A stretch of DNA of 64,000 nt from Paramyrothecium sp. XJ0827 (Eukaryota; Ascomycota; Sordariomycetes; Hypocreales; Stachybotryaceae), in assembly GCA_020881915.1 (NCBI GenBank), contig JAJFPB010000007.1, positions 992,001 to 1,056,000 of the forward strand, given 5' to 3'. Each line of letters opens with the position of its first letter. The first letter of the stretch is position 1. A model generated the notes under the pieces. It ran no database searches. It had not been told where the DNA came from and saw only the letters and a list, made by a program, of their open reading frames with translations. Made by a program: the position numbers and the translations under genes. Shown here piece after piece: positions 1 to 11,500 of the stretch.

Positions 1-64
1 ATAATGTCCTCCATCTATGTCTATTCATATACCACCCTATATCTCTTCTCTAACTATTAAACAT

Positions 65-1663
65 TCATGGCATAGAAACTGTGCCCATTTCAATCCAATC
101 AGCCCCCTGTAACAGAACTTCTACCACAAATCCGTTCCGCTGAAAGTAGCACCTCGATAAATGACTCCCTGCTTGCATTATTACCTCGTATCTGAATGAG
201 TTTTCATGGTATATGTTCATATTCATTGTAATACACGCAATATCGGTACCTTTGTCCGCCCTCTTCATGACGGTCGGTGACGAAAAGTACCACTCTTTGC
301 TGTCGTTTGTCCAAACTTGTCGAATATCCCCTTGCTCATCTTGATATAACATGAAGGTGTTCACCAAAGTACTGTTTTGGAATCGTGCAGCTGTGAAGGC
401 AGCAAAAGGGGCACCGATGGGGAACCTGATGGTTGGAAAGTCTACCTCAAATACGTAGTTAGGATCTGGAAACAGGAGTGGCTTGGGATGCGTTACATAC
501 CAGAAGGCCATGATGAGATCTCGTTTACTCGCATCGCTTCGCCTGGCTCCAGTTCTGCAAAGGTAAAGAATGCCAAAGATCCGTCATCTCGTTGAAATAT
601 ACTGGCCATTAACCAGTCGTTGAATCGGTCATCGGCTCTTGTGACATTGGTGCGTAGAGGAACGAGTGCGAGTTTGGTCTGCTTCCCTGCCCATTCATGG
701 CTTTCGGATCCTTCCATGATAAAGGCTGGAGTTTTTGAGGTTACGATTATCCTGTCGGTCGTCGTGTTGATATTCTTCATTTTGAAGCTTCCAAGTTCGT
801 CCATGAAGAGAAAGTATGGCCCATAGGCTGGGATGCTGGTCGTCGGCATAGCTTTGTATCCATACTTATTTGTTGCCCCATTTCGAAAACCACTTGAGTC
901 TTTTAAGCTCATTTCATTGATGTGGGAGGTCTGATTGGCATAGAATATAGAGTAGCTGAACTAAAAGGAGTCAGATTGTCTCGCAGATATGGTTGGCGAA
1001 AACAGCGAAAATGCTTGAGGCTACTGACTTCATTCTCATTCCCATAATGTGTTGATATAGTTATGCCAGACTTGTTGTTCACCTCTCGATCCAGGTCTAT
1101 TGGGTGGCCCCAGGAAGCGTTTGGCTTATCGTAAGTATTACTTCGGACTGAGATTTTGAGCTTTGCTTCTGCATCGAGATACGCAAGGATTATATAATAG
1201 GTGTTGCGACTCTTGACTGCGGTGACTGCTAGCGGAGATCCGCGGGCGATTGACAATGGAGGTGCTGGGGATGTTGGTGGCACGGGAAATGCCGATGGGA
1301 TCGGGGTCGGTGATGGCGCAGGCGGTCCCGGGGGAGGCGACGAGAATGATGTCAATTTGCTTGGAGCCCTAGACCCCAAGACCCCCCCGATAGCCGCCCG
1401 GTAATTATAGCGACAGTGAGGAAAATACCAATGGCAATGGATCGACGGGTTTTCCACCAGACCCGTTTCTTTTCAACATCTGGGGATGCTTTGCAAGGTT
1501 CGTCTCGAAGCGGAGGCAACGCCACAAACTTATCGGGGTTATCATGAACCGTTTCGTGGCCCTCTCGACGGTATTTTATGGCCTTTGGTGCCGCGCTGGA
1601 TACGAAAACCTTTTCGACCGTATCGAGAGCGACCTCCAAGCCACCTGCTCTGGCTGTTGACAT
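65..1663 (-). CDS. Type II membrane protein with fucose-lectin-like ectodomain; frame broken at a C7 run
   Basis: Start ATG at 1663. Exons run 1663-1029, 960-501 and 441-65, with introns 961-1028 (GTCAGT donor, CTGAC branch) and 442-500 (GTATGT donor, CTAAC branch) whose phases fit. The product has a cytosolic N-terminus of about 95 residues, one hydrophobic segment after a WWKTRR stretch, a Pro-rich linker (PPPGPPAPSP), then repeats such as GDIRQVW and YGPYFLFMDELGS that resemble blades of fungal fucose-specific (AAL-type) lectins. That suggests a surface glycan-binding receptor (inference). The first exon does not stay open: after the membrane segment the frame shifts by one at a run of seven C (1382-1388 on the + strand). 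No GT-AG intron with matching phase fixes this, so the copy is either inactivated or the run is miscounted. Confidence 0.6.
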
Positions 1664-2463
1664 GATTTTGGAACGAGCCCAGAAAAACGTTGGTGTGAGT
1701 ATCCGGAAGAGTGGCCATTCAGCTTCTGAGCTCGCCGGGCCAGTAATAATATCATGAGGACCTTCAGGGTGGTTGAGCTGGCTCACTGTGCCATTAATTT
1801 GAGAACTGCGTTGAGTGTAGAGTATGTTATTTTTAGTCCAAGCATACATGGGGACATATGGGAGCTGAACTGCTTGGAAAATTCAGGGGCGCAGTACGGA
1901 CGACTTTTGCAACGACATGTTGCAGTTTCCCCCTCGTACCACCGCACTGAAACTATGATTCGCCCCCAACAGGCAGGGTATATGACTCCTGAAAACTGTA
2001 TATACACAATCAGCCTATAGACCCTAGTAGCCCGGAATGTACCGAACTGAAAGAGGTAATTGATTAAAGGGTTATGCAATCCTCGAAGGGTTGTGATCGA
2101 GACCGAGGAAGAAGAGCTAGCATTAATATTCTTTCCTTACTGGTAGGAACTACGGCCAAACGAATGGCCTGTCGACCAAATATTTGTAAATTTGCAAGTC
2201 TGATATCTTCTCAGACAGTGCATTCGCCTAGGTCTGGTGGTTGCCTCAGCACACACGGAGAACTTTGAAGAAGAAATTGTTCGCATGACGGGTTTGCACC
2301 TATTCAGGACGGAGCCACAGCTCCTCTATCCATGACAATTATCAGCGGGATCAGCAATGCCTGAAGTGAATTTATGGAGACTAACTCCCGATAAATCCCT
2401 TGTTTCATAGTATGTTCTGGTGTGTTAAGCTGAATAAAACACCTCGGACACTCTCTAGGCTAT
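1664..2463. other. Intergenic, no gene seen
   Basis: This stretch lies upstream of the lectin-like gene and downstream of the HET gene. Short open frames are present on both strands, but none has a recognisable domain or coherent splice sites. It probably holds the promoter and 5' leader of the lectin-like gene and the 3' end of the HET gene. Confidence 0.5.
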
Positions 2464-4611
2464 TCAGACAAGCAAAAAGGGTTTTTTTGTCTCCAGCGCA
2501 TTATCCCACGCATCAACATGCATGTGGCCAACAGCCACCCGCTGCACGAAATTCCCTTGGCGCTTCACCAATAACATGTTGAGACACCACCATCTCTTGA
2601 ATTCATAATGTTCCGTGTCGAAAACCTCATTGTAGTACTCCTTGCTTGAAAGATATTCGGGAGGAAGGTTGGATCGATGAGCTTCAACATCTTCTTGGAT
2701 GACCTTGTCTTGGTCGTTGCGTGAGAGCAGAACGAAATCGTATGTTGACGTCGGTTCTGGGTTCCATAAAGATAGTCCATCCAGCACTCCGCAGTGGTGT
2801 CCGAATTTATCGAATATCCATAATTGATTCGAAGTAGTCCACAAGAAATGATCTGAAAGTGGACCAATCGAAGCCTCCAGTGTGCCCTTGCTAGGCCATG
2901 ATAACGTGTATGCGCAAATTGGGAGACTCAAGGCTTCGAACACTAGTGTTCCTTCGGGCACAAGCCCATCGACCATTACCTCTTCCGTAATGTTATTGAG
3001 TACTTCCTGGGGGCTAGGGTAAGCATCTGCTCCATCATCGGAATGAGCGCCACGGATGATGCAGCGTAGCTTTGCGTTGTCCACCACCATAAATTGCGGT
3101 ATACATGGCTCCCGCGTGACACGTTTTCCAACATAGGAGTGAAGGCGCCATGGATTCCAGAAGATTTCGCTTTCCCACGAGCTCCAGCACCAAGTAGGTG
3201 TCTTGCACGCCCAATCTTCAGGAAATTCTATTGAGGCTTCCCTTGGTCGCAAACGGGAGCTAGTTCTGGACGCCCAAAGAAGGGCAAGGTCAAAATGTTC
3301 TTCGGGCAGAGCGCTCGCGAAATTCCATTCAAAAGAACCTTTGATCGCCGAAATCACCCCGGCAAAGGCATTGAGACAATCCGATGGGCAAGTCAAAGTT
3401 CTACGAGTGTACGTCATTGTCAAGAACCTGTACATCGCGAATCGGCCTCCCCAGTCTTCATCAAGCTCATTCTGCAATGCAGTCATGGTGTTAGGTGAGA
3501 TTTTGCCGTTGCCAATTTGATTGATCCCCGTCTCCGACCGATATGTAGAAGCGCACTGCCAAAACACTTGAGTGTTGCAGAAGTAGAGGCATCTTTTCGC
3601 AAGCATTTCCTCTTGAAAAGTCCAGCCTCGGCTATTCCATGTGGATGATTCCTTCGCACTGAAACTTGCTGAGGGCTCGGCGAAGAATGAAAGACCGCCG
3701 ATCTGTATTGGTGCGTGCTGAAAATCACGAGACCCAAGAGCCACTCCAGGCAGCGATTGGTTTGCATGCTGTCCGCTAAGAGCCACCAAGTTGAGCAAGG
3801 CTTGACCGAATATTCTGCTCATCTGCGGTATATACTCCATTTTATAATGTTCATCATCCTGCACGATACACAATGCATCAACCCAGAGGTAGCTCTCCCC
3901 AATTGCCAAAGTAAAATCGATCGCATCGTTGATGACCTTGGAAAGCTGTCCACGAAGTAGTGATAACGAGCCATCCTGTTGCAGACTACCAATGTTATTT
4001 TTAAGTGTCTGAAAGTGCTTCACACGGCCCCAGACATAACTGAGTGTTACATATCGACAATTCCACTTCGCATTAACGAGTCGCATGCGTTGCATGTCAA
4101 TAAGAAGTAGGTTCGACGACCCATCGCTGCTGGAGTAAGGTCCATTACACTGGGGCCCGTGGTTTGCCACACAATCGTTTATCCATTCTTTAATAAGCGA
4201 GTAGTGCACCTGTTGTCCGATAGGACGAGCATAAATGATGCCATCATGATGCTGATCTGTGTCCGTTGGAAGTGTGGTCAATGTCATAATACCACGGGTT
4301 GTGCAATGTCCAACAACACCCTTCGGGAGTGTCTTTGTGGTTGATTCAAACCATGTCTTGAGCCCTCGTAATGGACAAGGATTCAAGCCGGCAATGTAAC
4401 ACATCTCAATGGGATATTCTCCCGATTTCCAATGATCTGAAGCTTCAAAACTCAATGCTTGAACAACCAGTTTGCACAATGCGCAGTGAGTGTTTTTCAG
4501 CAGACTTTGAAAAGAACCAAGAGAGATTGTGTTGTGTTCCTCAGTGACCAATTTTGCAACATTGATGGTTCTGCAACGATTACAAAGAGGCTGTTCCTCA
4601 GTGGTATTCAT
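2464..4611 (-). CDS. Heterokaryon-incompatibility (HET) domain protein
   Basis: Single-exon gene of 715 residues. The N-terminus has paired cysteines (CNRC near residue 10, HCALC near 43) often found ahead of HET domains. The HET domain begins around residue 186 with YVTLSYVWG, continues through YLWVDALCIVQDD (about 241) and ends near WNSRGWTFQEEML and VFWQC (about 330-355). These are the three conserved blocks of the family. The C-terminal half has no domain I recognise. HET proteins trigger cell death when genetically different hyphae fuse, or act as effectors of NLR receptors. The NACHT-type NLR 4 kb away is compatible with such a role, but no partner can be read from the sequence. No membrane segment or signal peptide is seen. 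Confidence 0.9.
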   Translation of the reverse strand: MNTTEEQPLCNRCRTINVAKLVTEEHNTISLGSFQSLLKNTHCALCKLVVQALSFEASDHWKSGEYPIEMCYIAGLNPCPLRGLKTWFESTTKTLPKGVVGHCTTRGIMTLTTLPTDTDQHHDGIIYARPIGQQVHYSLIKEWINDCVANHGPQCNGPYSSSDGSSNLLLIDMQRMRLVNAKWNCRYVTLSYVWGRVKHFQTLKNNIGSLQQDGSLSLLRGQLSKVINDAIDFTLAIGESYLWVDALCIVQDDEHYKMEYIPQMSRIFGQALLNLVALSGQHANQSLPGVALGSRDFQHAPIQIGGLSFFAEPSASFSAKESSTWNSRGWTFQEEMLAKRCLYFCNTQVFWQCASTYRSETGINQIGNGKISPNTMTALQNELDEDWGGRFAMYRFLTMTYTRRTLTCPSDCLNAFAGVISAIKGSFEWNFASALPEEHFDLALLWASRTSSRLRPREASIEFPEDWACKTPTWCWSSWESEIFWNPWRLHSYVGKRVTREPCIPQFMVVDNAKLRCIIRGAHSDDGADAYPSPQEVLNNITEEVMVDGLVPEGTLVFEALSLPICAYTLSWPSKGTLEASIGPLSDHFLWTTSNQLWIFDKFGHHCGVLDGLSLWNPEPTSTYDFVLLSRNDQDKVIQEDVEAHRSNLPPEYLSSKEYYNEVFDTEHYEFKRWWCLNMLLVKRQGNFVQRVAVGHMHVDAWDNALETKKPFLLV

Positions 4612-5379
4612 TATTACAAATAAAATTCTGGGAGCATTTATTGGATTGCAGAGTTGGGTAGAAGATTTGAAGAAAAAGGAGCAAACTGGTCTAGGCCCTT
4701 CATCATTTTAAGGAAGAGGCGTTCTTTGTTGGTTGGTTGTGGAAAAAAGCCTCGGCGGGTATGGTGTCTGTCATACGACCATGGCCGCATGAATGGCTAC
4801 AGCCTTCCAATCAGACGAATGTGAGCACCGATGCTTCACTCACCGAGAGGCGGTGCTAGGCATCAGAGTTGCTGCAATGTAACAAATCGCAGACCAATCA
4901 ACACACTACCGACAGCGCAACAGCCTACGGTACCAAATGATGGCAACGCAATGTAGATCAAGTTCGACGGTGCCTAGTGCCTAGGCTTCGTAAGTCGGCT
5001 ATGCTGTCAATCCGCAAATACGCAGAACCGTTTCTAAAGTGCCAGGGTTGGCAAACAGGCAATCGTACTGCCAAATACAGAGGCCAGGGGTGCCTATGTT
5101 GTGGACACAGACATGTTCAGGTGGTGCTTTAAGCAGGATCCGCCCCAGGGCTGATTCAGCGTCCAAGGTCGCTCCCAGAATGAGCAAGGACTTAGTTGCG
5201 AAATCGTGGCCTATGGACGAATGAGTGACAGTTTAGAAACCAATAGCCTACACGTATCAAGTTGAAGAGACGCGGTTTAAACAGTTCTTATCGAGGAGAG
5301 TCTTGTTTGCCATATGGGCCTTGAATTCATCATTACCATGACGATTTCTGGGCACATGTCCTGGTCACTCATGCCAAGT
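4612..5379. other. Intergenic, no gene seen
   Basis: Promoter side of the HET gene. Only short, unrelated open frames of about 60 codons occur. No repeat or RNA gene is visible. Confidence 0.5.
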
Positions 5380-5856
5380 TCACCAATTTCCACTGGGCAT
5401 CCTTGCTAATTGAACTCTCGTTTTGACCTCACCGTCGCCCTGAACTAAGAAATCATTCAAGTCGGTCTCGATGTTGTCTTCATGATAGTCATACTCTAGC
5501 GCGGTCGGACTTCGAGAAATATAAACGACGGTGGCTTCCTTCCCTCTCCCTTGCCAGGAATCATCAAGTTGGATTTCCCCAACCTCATTGGGAGACTCGA
5601 GATCACGCAGAGGGAATTTCCAGTAAGACCTATCATGTCGTGACCGTGGTTCTGTGTCAATGAGCAGCGTTGCGACATTTGTGTAGAAGCGAATACGGAA
5701 CAAAGGAAGCCTGTTGACTGGGTCGTAATGTAACGGTGGGATGTCCTGTCTGCTATGATCTCCCTCGTCAGGATGACCATGAAGACATCCCTTGTACGGG
5801 TATATAGAGTCTTCCTCCCACGAATCATATACTTTTTTGCCCCACTTGACGGTTAT
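5380..5856 (-). pseudogene. Orphan coding remnant without a start codon
   Basis: One minus-strand frame stays open for about 158 codons from a TAA at 5857-5859 to a stop at 5380. It reads like real protein: ordered acidic and aromatic content, segments such as PYKGCLHGHPDEGDH and LFRIRFYTNVATLL, and proline-bounded turns. There is no ATG except near the very end, and I find no convincing upstream exon. The family is not recognised. It is most likely the 3' exon of a gene that lost its 5' part; a missed upstream exon ending before a CAAG acceptor near 5847 is the alternative. Confidence 0.4.
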
Positions 5857-5878
5857 TTACCGCTTTGGGAGTTTTGAT

Positions 5879-5902
5879 CTGCTGCTGCTGCTGCTGCTGC
5901 TG
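5879..5902. repeat. (CTG)8 trinucleotide microsatellite
   Basis: Eight perfect CTG units, immediately upstream of the orphan coding remnant on its minus strand (CAG sense). It could once have coded a Gln, Ser or Ala tract, but it lies outside the open frame. Confidence 0.9.
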
Positions 5903-6831
5903 CACCGAGCGCGGTGCAGGAAACTGTTAAGTTACTCATCTTCATTGCTCCAAACCGGGCTTTTTTGTCTTGTCGAGTAGTGGGTGTACGAACAGGTTCC
6001 AGTCGGCTGTTCGCACCAGCGCGAAAGCACATCGACGCACATGTTGCAGGGCTTCAAGTAGCGTTACCACTAGGGACGAGTGGCTCTCCATCTTTCATCG
6101 TTGAGCCTAAGATAACAATAGAAATGTCTATGAGGACTATTTTTCCAAAATGGGCGAGGTTGGAGGAGTTGTAAGCAGGCCACAGCCTCGCGGGTTGGGG
6201 GATCTGTTGCCTCATTGTAAGCATAGCCCATGGTTCTAGGCTAAGCTCGGTGCAATGCAACGCAAGTCGTTCTATCAATTACTGGGTCACCAGATTCAGC
6301 AAGACCAGCTGGCTATATGCTGAGGATGGAGGCTGTAGGTCTATGAGGGCTTGAGGTGTCAGGTGAAATTAATGGTCAACGTCCGCGCGTCTAAAACGAT
6401 TCTCCACGCGTCGAAATGCTATGCAATTTCCTTTTGGTGTCTTCTCCAACTATGTACATCTTGAGGGGGAGAAAAGAGCACCTCATGAAGAATAGGGTAG
6501 GCGAAAATTGTGCCATCCTGCCCACTGTAGGTTATTGCAGCAGTTGGAGATGGGAATCGTCCAGCGCCTTCAAGCTTCAAGATTCCCAGTTCCAGCTGGG
6601 TTACAGAGGGGTATAATCAAGCAAAGGCACACTGTGGACACCAAGGTAGCAAAGGTGCTTAGTCACCATTCAGTCGTTTTAGTTGTTCCAGCCGTTTTAA
6701 GTTACTCACCCTACATCTTCTCCATTTTTGTATCTGATCATCAGGCCAATTTAGCTATCCCCGGGCCATTTGTGCGGGATGTCCCCTGGCTGGACCCTCA
6801 TCGCTAACCGTGAGCGGGCGAATTACTGAAA
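5903..6831. other. Intergenic, no gene seen
   Basis: Upstream region of the BTB gene. Several short frames appear on both strands without domains. The last part is presumably the BTB promoter; no clear TATA element is visible. Confidence 0.5.
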
Positions 6832-7927
6832 ATGAAGAGCAGCATTCTCGACTTTGACTCCAAAGCAGACGTGGAGCTCATTCTCTCTACTCCGAATGCT
6901 CACAGAACCGATTTCTCCAAATCCGACGAGCAACAAGAACCATCCCTGGATCCTTCACCTCGGGACCGCGGCTGGTTAAACTCTCTACAGCCACGCCAAG
7001 CTGATGGCAGCGCTACCGTGCTTCGGTACAAGGTGTCCTCCAGACACCTGAGTCTCGCCTCCCCCGTCTTTGCCAAGATGTTGGAGGGGCCGTTCAAGGA
7101 GGCAAGGCGCAACGACCAAGGCCTTTACACACTCACTGCCTCTGACTGGGATGCCGAGGCTCTTCTCATCCTATTTGATCTTATACACGGTCATCATCGC
7201 GAAGTCCCCAAGAAAGTCAACATCGAAACTTTTGAGGGCGTGGCTCTCCTGGTAGATTACTATCAGTGCCACGAAGTCCTCGAGTTTGCCGCAGACCGAT
7301 GGAGGGCGGGCCTGGACAGAAACATCCCCCAAATTGGCAAAGAAAGAGTTGTGGTGTCTTGGCTATTTATCTGTTGGGTGTTTGATTTCAGCGATGTATT
7401 CGAACCAATGTCGGAATTGGCCATCAAAACTCTTACCGGTCCAATCGACAGCCATCTACCGCTACCTCAAACGATTTCAAGTATGCTCTGAATTCTCATT
7501 TTCTTTCAATTTTATATTCTGTTGCTAACGCCTAAGAGATGAGATATATGATCAGCGAAATTTCTTACTCGGAAGGCTTATTAGTGACTTTTACGAGCTG
7601 GTCGAATGGTTGATTGCGAGCCCTGTTGGTTGCGGCAGTGCTTGCCGATCCATGCTCCTAGGCTCGCTTCTGCGACAGATGTTTGCCTATAATCTGCCGA
7701 CTTCCAAGCCCGTTGAACCCTACCATGGTCTCAATGTTGAGAAGTTGATACGGAAAATATCGAGCTTTCAGACACCGACTTGGTATCTGGACGGAGGTGG
7801 TGCTCCGCATTCCTGTAAATTGGAAGACTGGCTTCGAGTATATGTTGATAGGGCAAAGACGTGGAGTGTCGGATTCTCGTTGGATAGTGTACGAGTAAAT
7901 CAGACAAAACAGGAGGCTGACATTTGA
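6832..7927 (+). CDS. BTB/POZ domain protein
   Basis: Exons 6832-7480 and 7539-7927 give 345 residues. The intron 7481-7538 has a GTATGC donor, a GCTAACG branch site and an AAGAG acceptor, and only this acceptor keeps the frame. The BTB fold lies at about residues 60-160: YKVSSRHLSLASPVF followed by FKEARR and a helix-rich section (ALLILFDLIHG, VALLVDYYQC). This matches the large fungal family with an N-terminal BTB and a conserved helical tail. BTB domains mediate dimerisation and Cullin-3 recruitment in many proteins, but no substrate-binding domain is seen here, so the role is unknown. It sits between the HET and NLR genes on the opposite strand. Confidence 0.85.
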
Positions 7928-8516
7928 ACAGGTTGACTGTGGGATATGGTAGTATTCTAGGCTGTCGTGAGAGGATTGACCAAACAATATCTTGATGCTT
8001 TGTTCACGCTTCTGAGACTAACAAGACACCCGAGCAAAAGGAGCTTCTGACACGGTTATAGGTGTGAACAATTTGCTAGGGAGGTTGTGCATTGCAATCC
8101 TCCACAAAACAAATGGGGCCAGGACCGAAAACGGCAGTAGTAAATTCAGGACTGAAGCTCTTGTTAAGGCAATTCGCAAGCACGAAAGCAGCAAGCCGGT
8201 CACAAAAGCATGGTCGGGCAGGCCTAGTTTACCTGATTTCTCAAACTCCAAGATATGTGATTCATATTTGGAAGCTCAGTGCAATCATTGAGCTGCCAAC
8301 AATCCATGGCAGCACAAAATACCTCAGTGAGACTAGGGCCGTGATGAAAGTTCTTGTTGATAATTACTACTTCCTATCCCTGCCTGAATTTTTAATAGAC
8401 TAATACATTAGAGACTTTGGTAAATTTTGTTTCCTTCCCTTACGCCGACCTTGGCTAGTGACAATCTGTGTGAAAAGGTCTTCCTAACTTACCTTCGATA
8501 CCAACGGCTCAACGTT
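7928..8516. other. Intergenic between convergent genes
   Basis: 3' flanks of the BTB gene (+) and the NLR gene (-), which converge here. Nothing coding is recognised. Confidence 0.5.
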
Positions 8517-11500
8517 TTACCTCACACTGACAGCTGGCTCAAGAAGGCCCCAGCTATGGATGTCCACGTTCAGGAGATCTTCCTGACTCTCTGCCTGACC
8601 TGAGCCATAGTTGTTGAGATTCCATCTTTCGACGCCCTCCATACCCTGAAGATCAGAAGCGTACTCTCTGAAGATATCGGCGTTGAGACGTTCGTATTCA
8701 CTGTAGCTGTTGGGCCACTCCCCAAGACGTTCCAGAGCAAGCTTCAGGTGCCATAAGTGTTGTCGCACAAAAATACCCTCGGCGAGCTCCCTCTTCTCAG
8801 TTGGAGTGACATCGCCCATGATGGTGTTGTGGCCAGAGTCTCCATTGTGGCTGCAGGTTGTGCCAGCATCCATGTCGGCATATGCTGGATCGCTGAAGAC
8901 TCGTAGGATATTCTCATGAATAGCAGCGCTCTTCTTGTAGTATCTGCTTGCCATTTCCTTGCCAATCTTCTGGCTCTGGTAACGCTGTGCCACGCTCGTG
9001 TAAAGCTGTGCAAGGAACTCAGACATCTCCAGGGTGCTTGGATGGCGAGTACCATGAACACGACGACAGTTGTAGACAATGTCTTCGGCCAGACGAACAG
9101 CGGATGTATACTCGCCGATCAGGTAGCGTGCTACAATGACCTGCTTACCCAAAGCAAAAGTTGTAGATGGGTGCCAATTCTGCTGGGCTTCACGGCTGTT
9201 CCAAAGAACGGTGAGAAGCCATGACAGAGTCTGGAAGTCCTTCTGCTCTCCAAGAAGCTCAATCATTCGGTTGAGATGAGTCAGGCTAACATTCTCGAGG
9301 CTAATATTCAGATCGGCAAGGACGTGTAGGACATCTTGAATAATGACCTTGGACGTCTCAAGCATTTTCTTGTAGTTCGCCTTTTCAGGATTCGGAGTGA
9401 CCGTTCGGTTAGCCACACTCATGCCAAGAATCAAGACAAGCCTTGCCATCTCGGGCGTGCGATAACTGTCCTGGCTTGAAATATAGGTATACGCAGCCTG
9501 AGCGAGGTCGCAGGCGGCTTCGTCGCGGCCTTCCTTAAGCAGCCCGGTCACGCCGTCAATTCCACTGATTCCGACAGACCGCACAAAATCGCGGGACCTG
9601 TGCGTGCTGAAGTGCTTCAGCAGGGTTCTCAGCAATATTTCAACCTGCGAGGATGTGCCAAAGTTGAGCTTTCGACCTTCTGTGGCGGTAAAGTAACGGA
9701 CATAGTCCTCAAAGACGCGAGAGGCGGCAAGCGGCCGCTGGCTCTTGATCAGTGAGTGGTGGAGTTGAGCGGCGGCGGCAGTTGCGCCATGCAAGTCAAT
9801 GGATTTGGACTTGAGAATGTATCGAAACTCCTCAAAGTAGATATAATGAGCGGTCAGCTCAGCAAGGATCTCATTGACCGTCGCAGAGCTGCGACGAAGG
9901 TTGTACTCGAACTGTGCCAAGAAGACGAGGCTCTCACGGCCCCTGCTCGTTAGGTCAAAACCGGCCGTGCTGACGTTGGATCTATCTTTCATAACTATCT
10001 GACGGTATAGCTCTGCCTTAACTTCTGTCGCCTTTCTGACTTCATTTGAAGATATATAGTTGGTGGCAATGGTGGAGGCGGCGGCCATCAATCGGGTTGA
10101 AGATGTTTCCGTAGAAAGCACTTTGACCGTGGTGGTGTTCAACTCAGACAAGATAGTCTGCGTGTCCTGCTGCTTCTTATACAGTGACACCAACTCCGTC
10201 AATTTCGACAAGCTTTCTTCGTGGGCCCAGCCGTGGGTCTGACGGGTGTGCTCGACACGCTTACTTAAAATCGTGACGGCTTGTGTAAGCTGGCTTGAGG
10301 AAACTGTTTCGGACTTTGTCAAAACCGAAACATCCGCGTGCTCTTCGTACATGACATCTAAAATTGCCGAAATTTCTTCGTGGTCAATCTCGGATGACTT
10401 AATCTGGAGAAGTTCCTCGTACGCAGAGATCGCCTCGTGCTCGTGAGTCTTTGACTCCTGGCAAATTTGGGCAAGATGCAATGTTGCACGAGCGGTGATA
10501 GAGGCAGTTGCTCCGTAGACAACCTTGCATTGGGATCGATACTCCACTGCGACCTTGTACAAGACTTCGAAGTCGCTCCGGACGCTGCGTAGACAGGTGT
10601 CGTAACGACTGAACACGTCACTCACGAAAGTCTGATCCTGGAACTTCCCGCTGACATTGGACTTCTTCAAAAATGTGGTGAAAAGCATCCGGTAGTATTG
10701 AAGAGCGTCAGTGAAGGTGCCTCTGTTCCAAAGTTCATTGGCCACAATATTGATCGGCTCAAATGTTCGCTCGGTGGCAATGTCAGAGTTCTTGTTCAAG
10801 GCACGTATAATCTTCTGGTAATACTCGATGAAAATGGGCCGTGGCCTGGTAAGCTCAGCCAATTCCCAAAGCATCTTGATTACGAGCTCATTCTCCGAGC
10901 CGTAAGTCTTGGCGTAGTCGTCTAGCATCTCTTGACGGATATTGATCTTTTTGTCTTTCTGGGAAGTTCGATCAAAGAAGTGGAGAACTTGATTGGTGGC
11001 GCGAACCCTCAGCTTGTCGTCAATGGTTTTGATGTTCTTCAAAGCATAATAAACTCGCAATCGAACGTCTTCCTCCTTGGCAATACGCCGGCGGACTCGG
11101 TGGCACTCAGCCAGACGATCGGCAAGATCAACACAAGAGTCCACGGATTTCAACGGCGACTCCACATCGCGCACACTGAGAGTAAAGAAGGAGGGCCATG
11201 CGGTGCGCAAGACTCTCTTGATGAACCTGGTTGCATCCTGCCAGCGGCGTTGGGAAACGTAAACATTAACAAGGCGGAATGCGGCTGCGAATGTTGTTTG
11301 GTCCATTGCATGGATGGAGCTAGACGCTTCCAACACCATGCTCTCGAAAGTTGCCTCCGAAGTGACGTCCTTCGAGGAACTGATCGATTGCATCAATTCC
11401 CTGGAGCTGGATTGAATGCTCTGCTGGATTTCTTTGTACGTAGAGGAAGAGGTTCCAGTACTTTGATAGTGTTCAGAGCATTGCTTGAGAAGGCTCAGAG

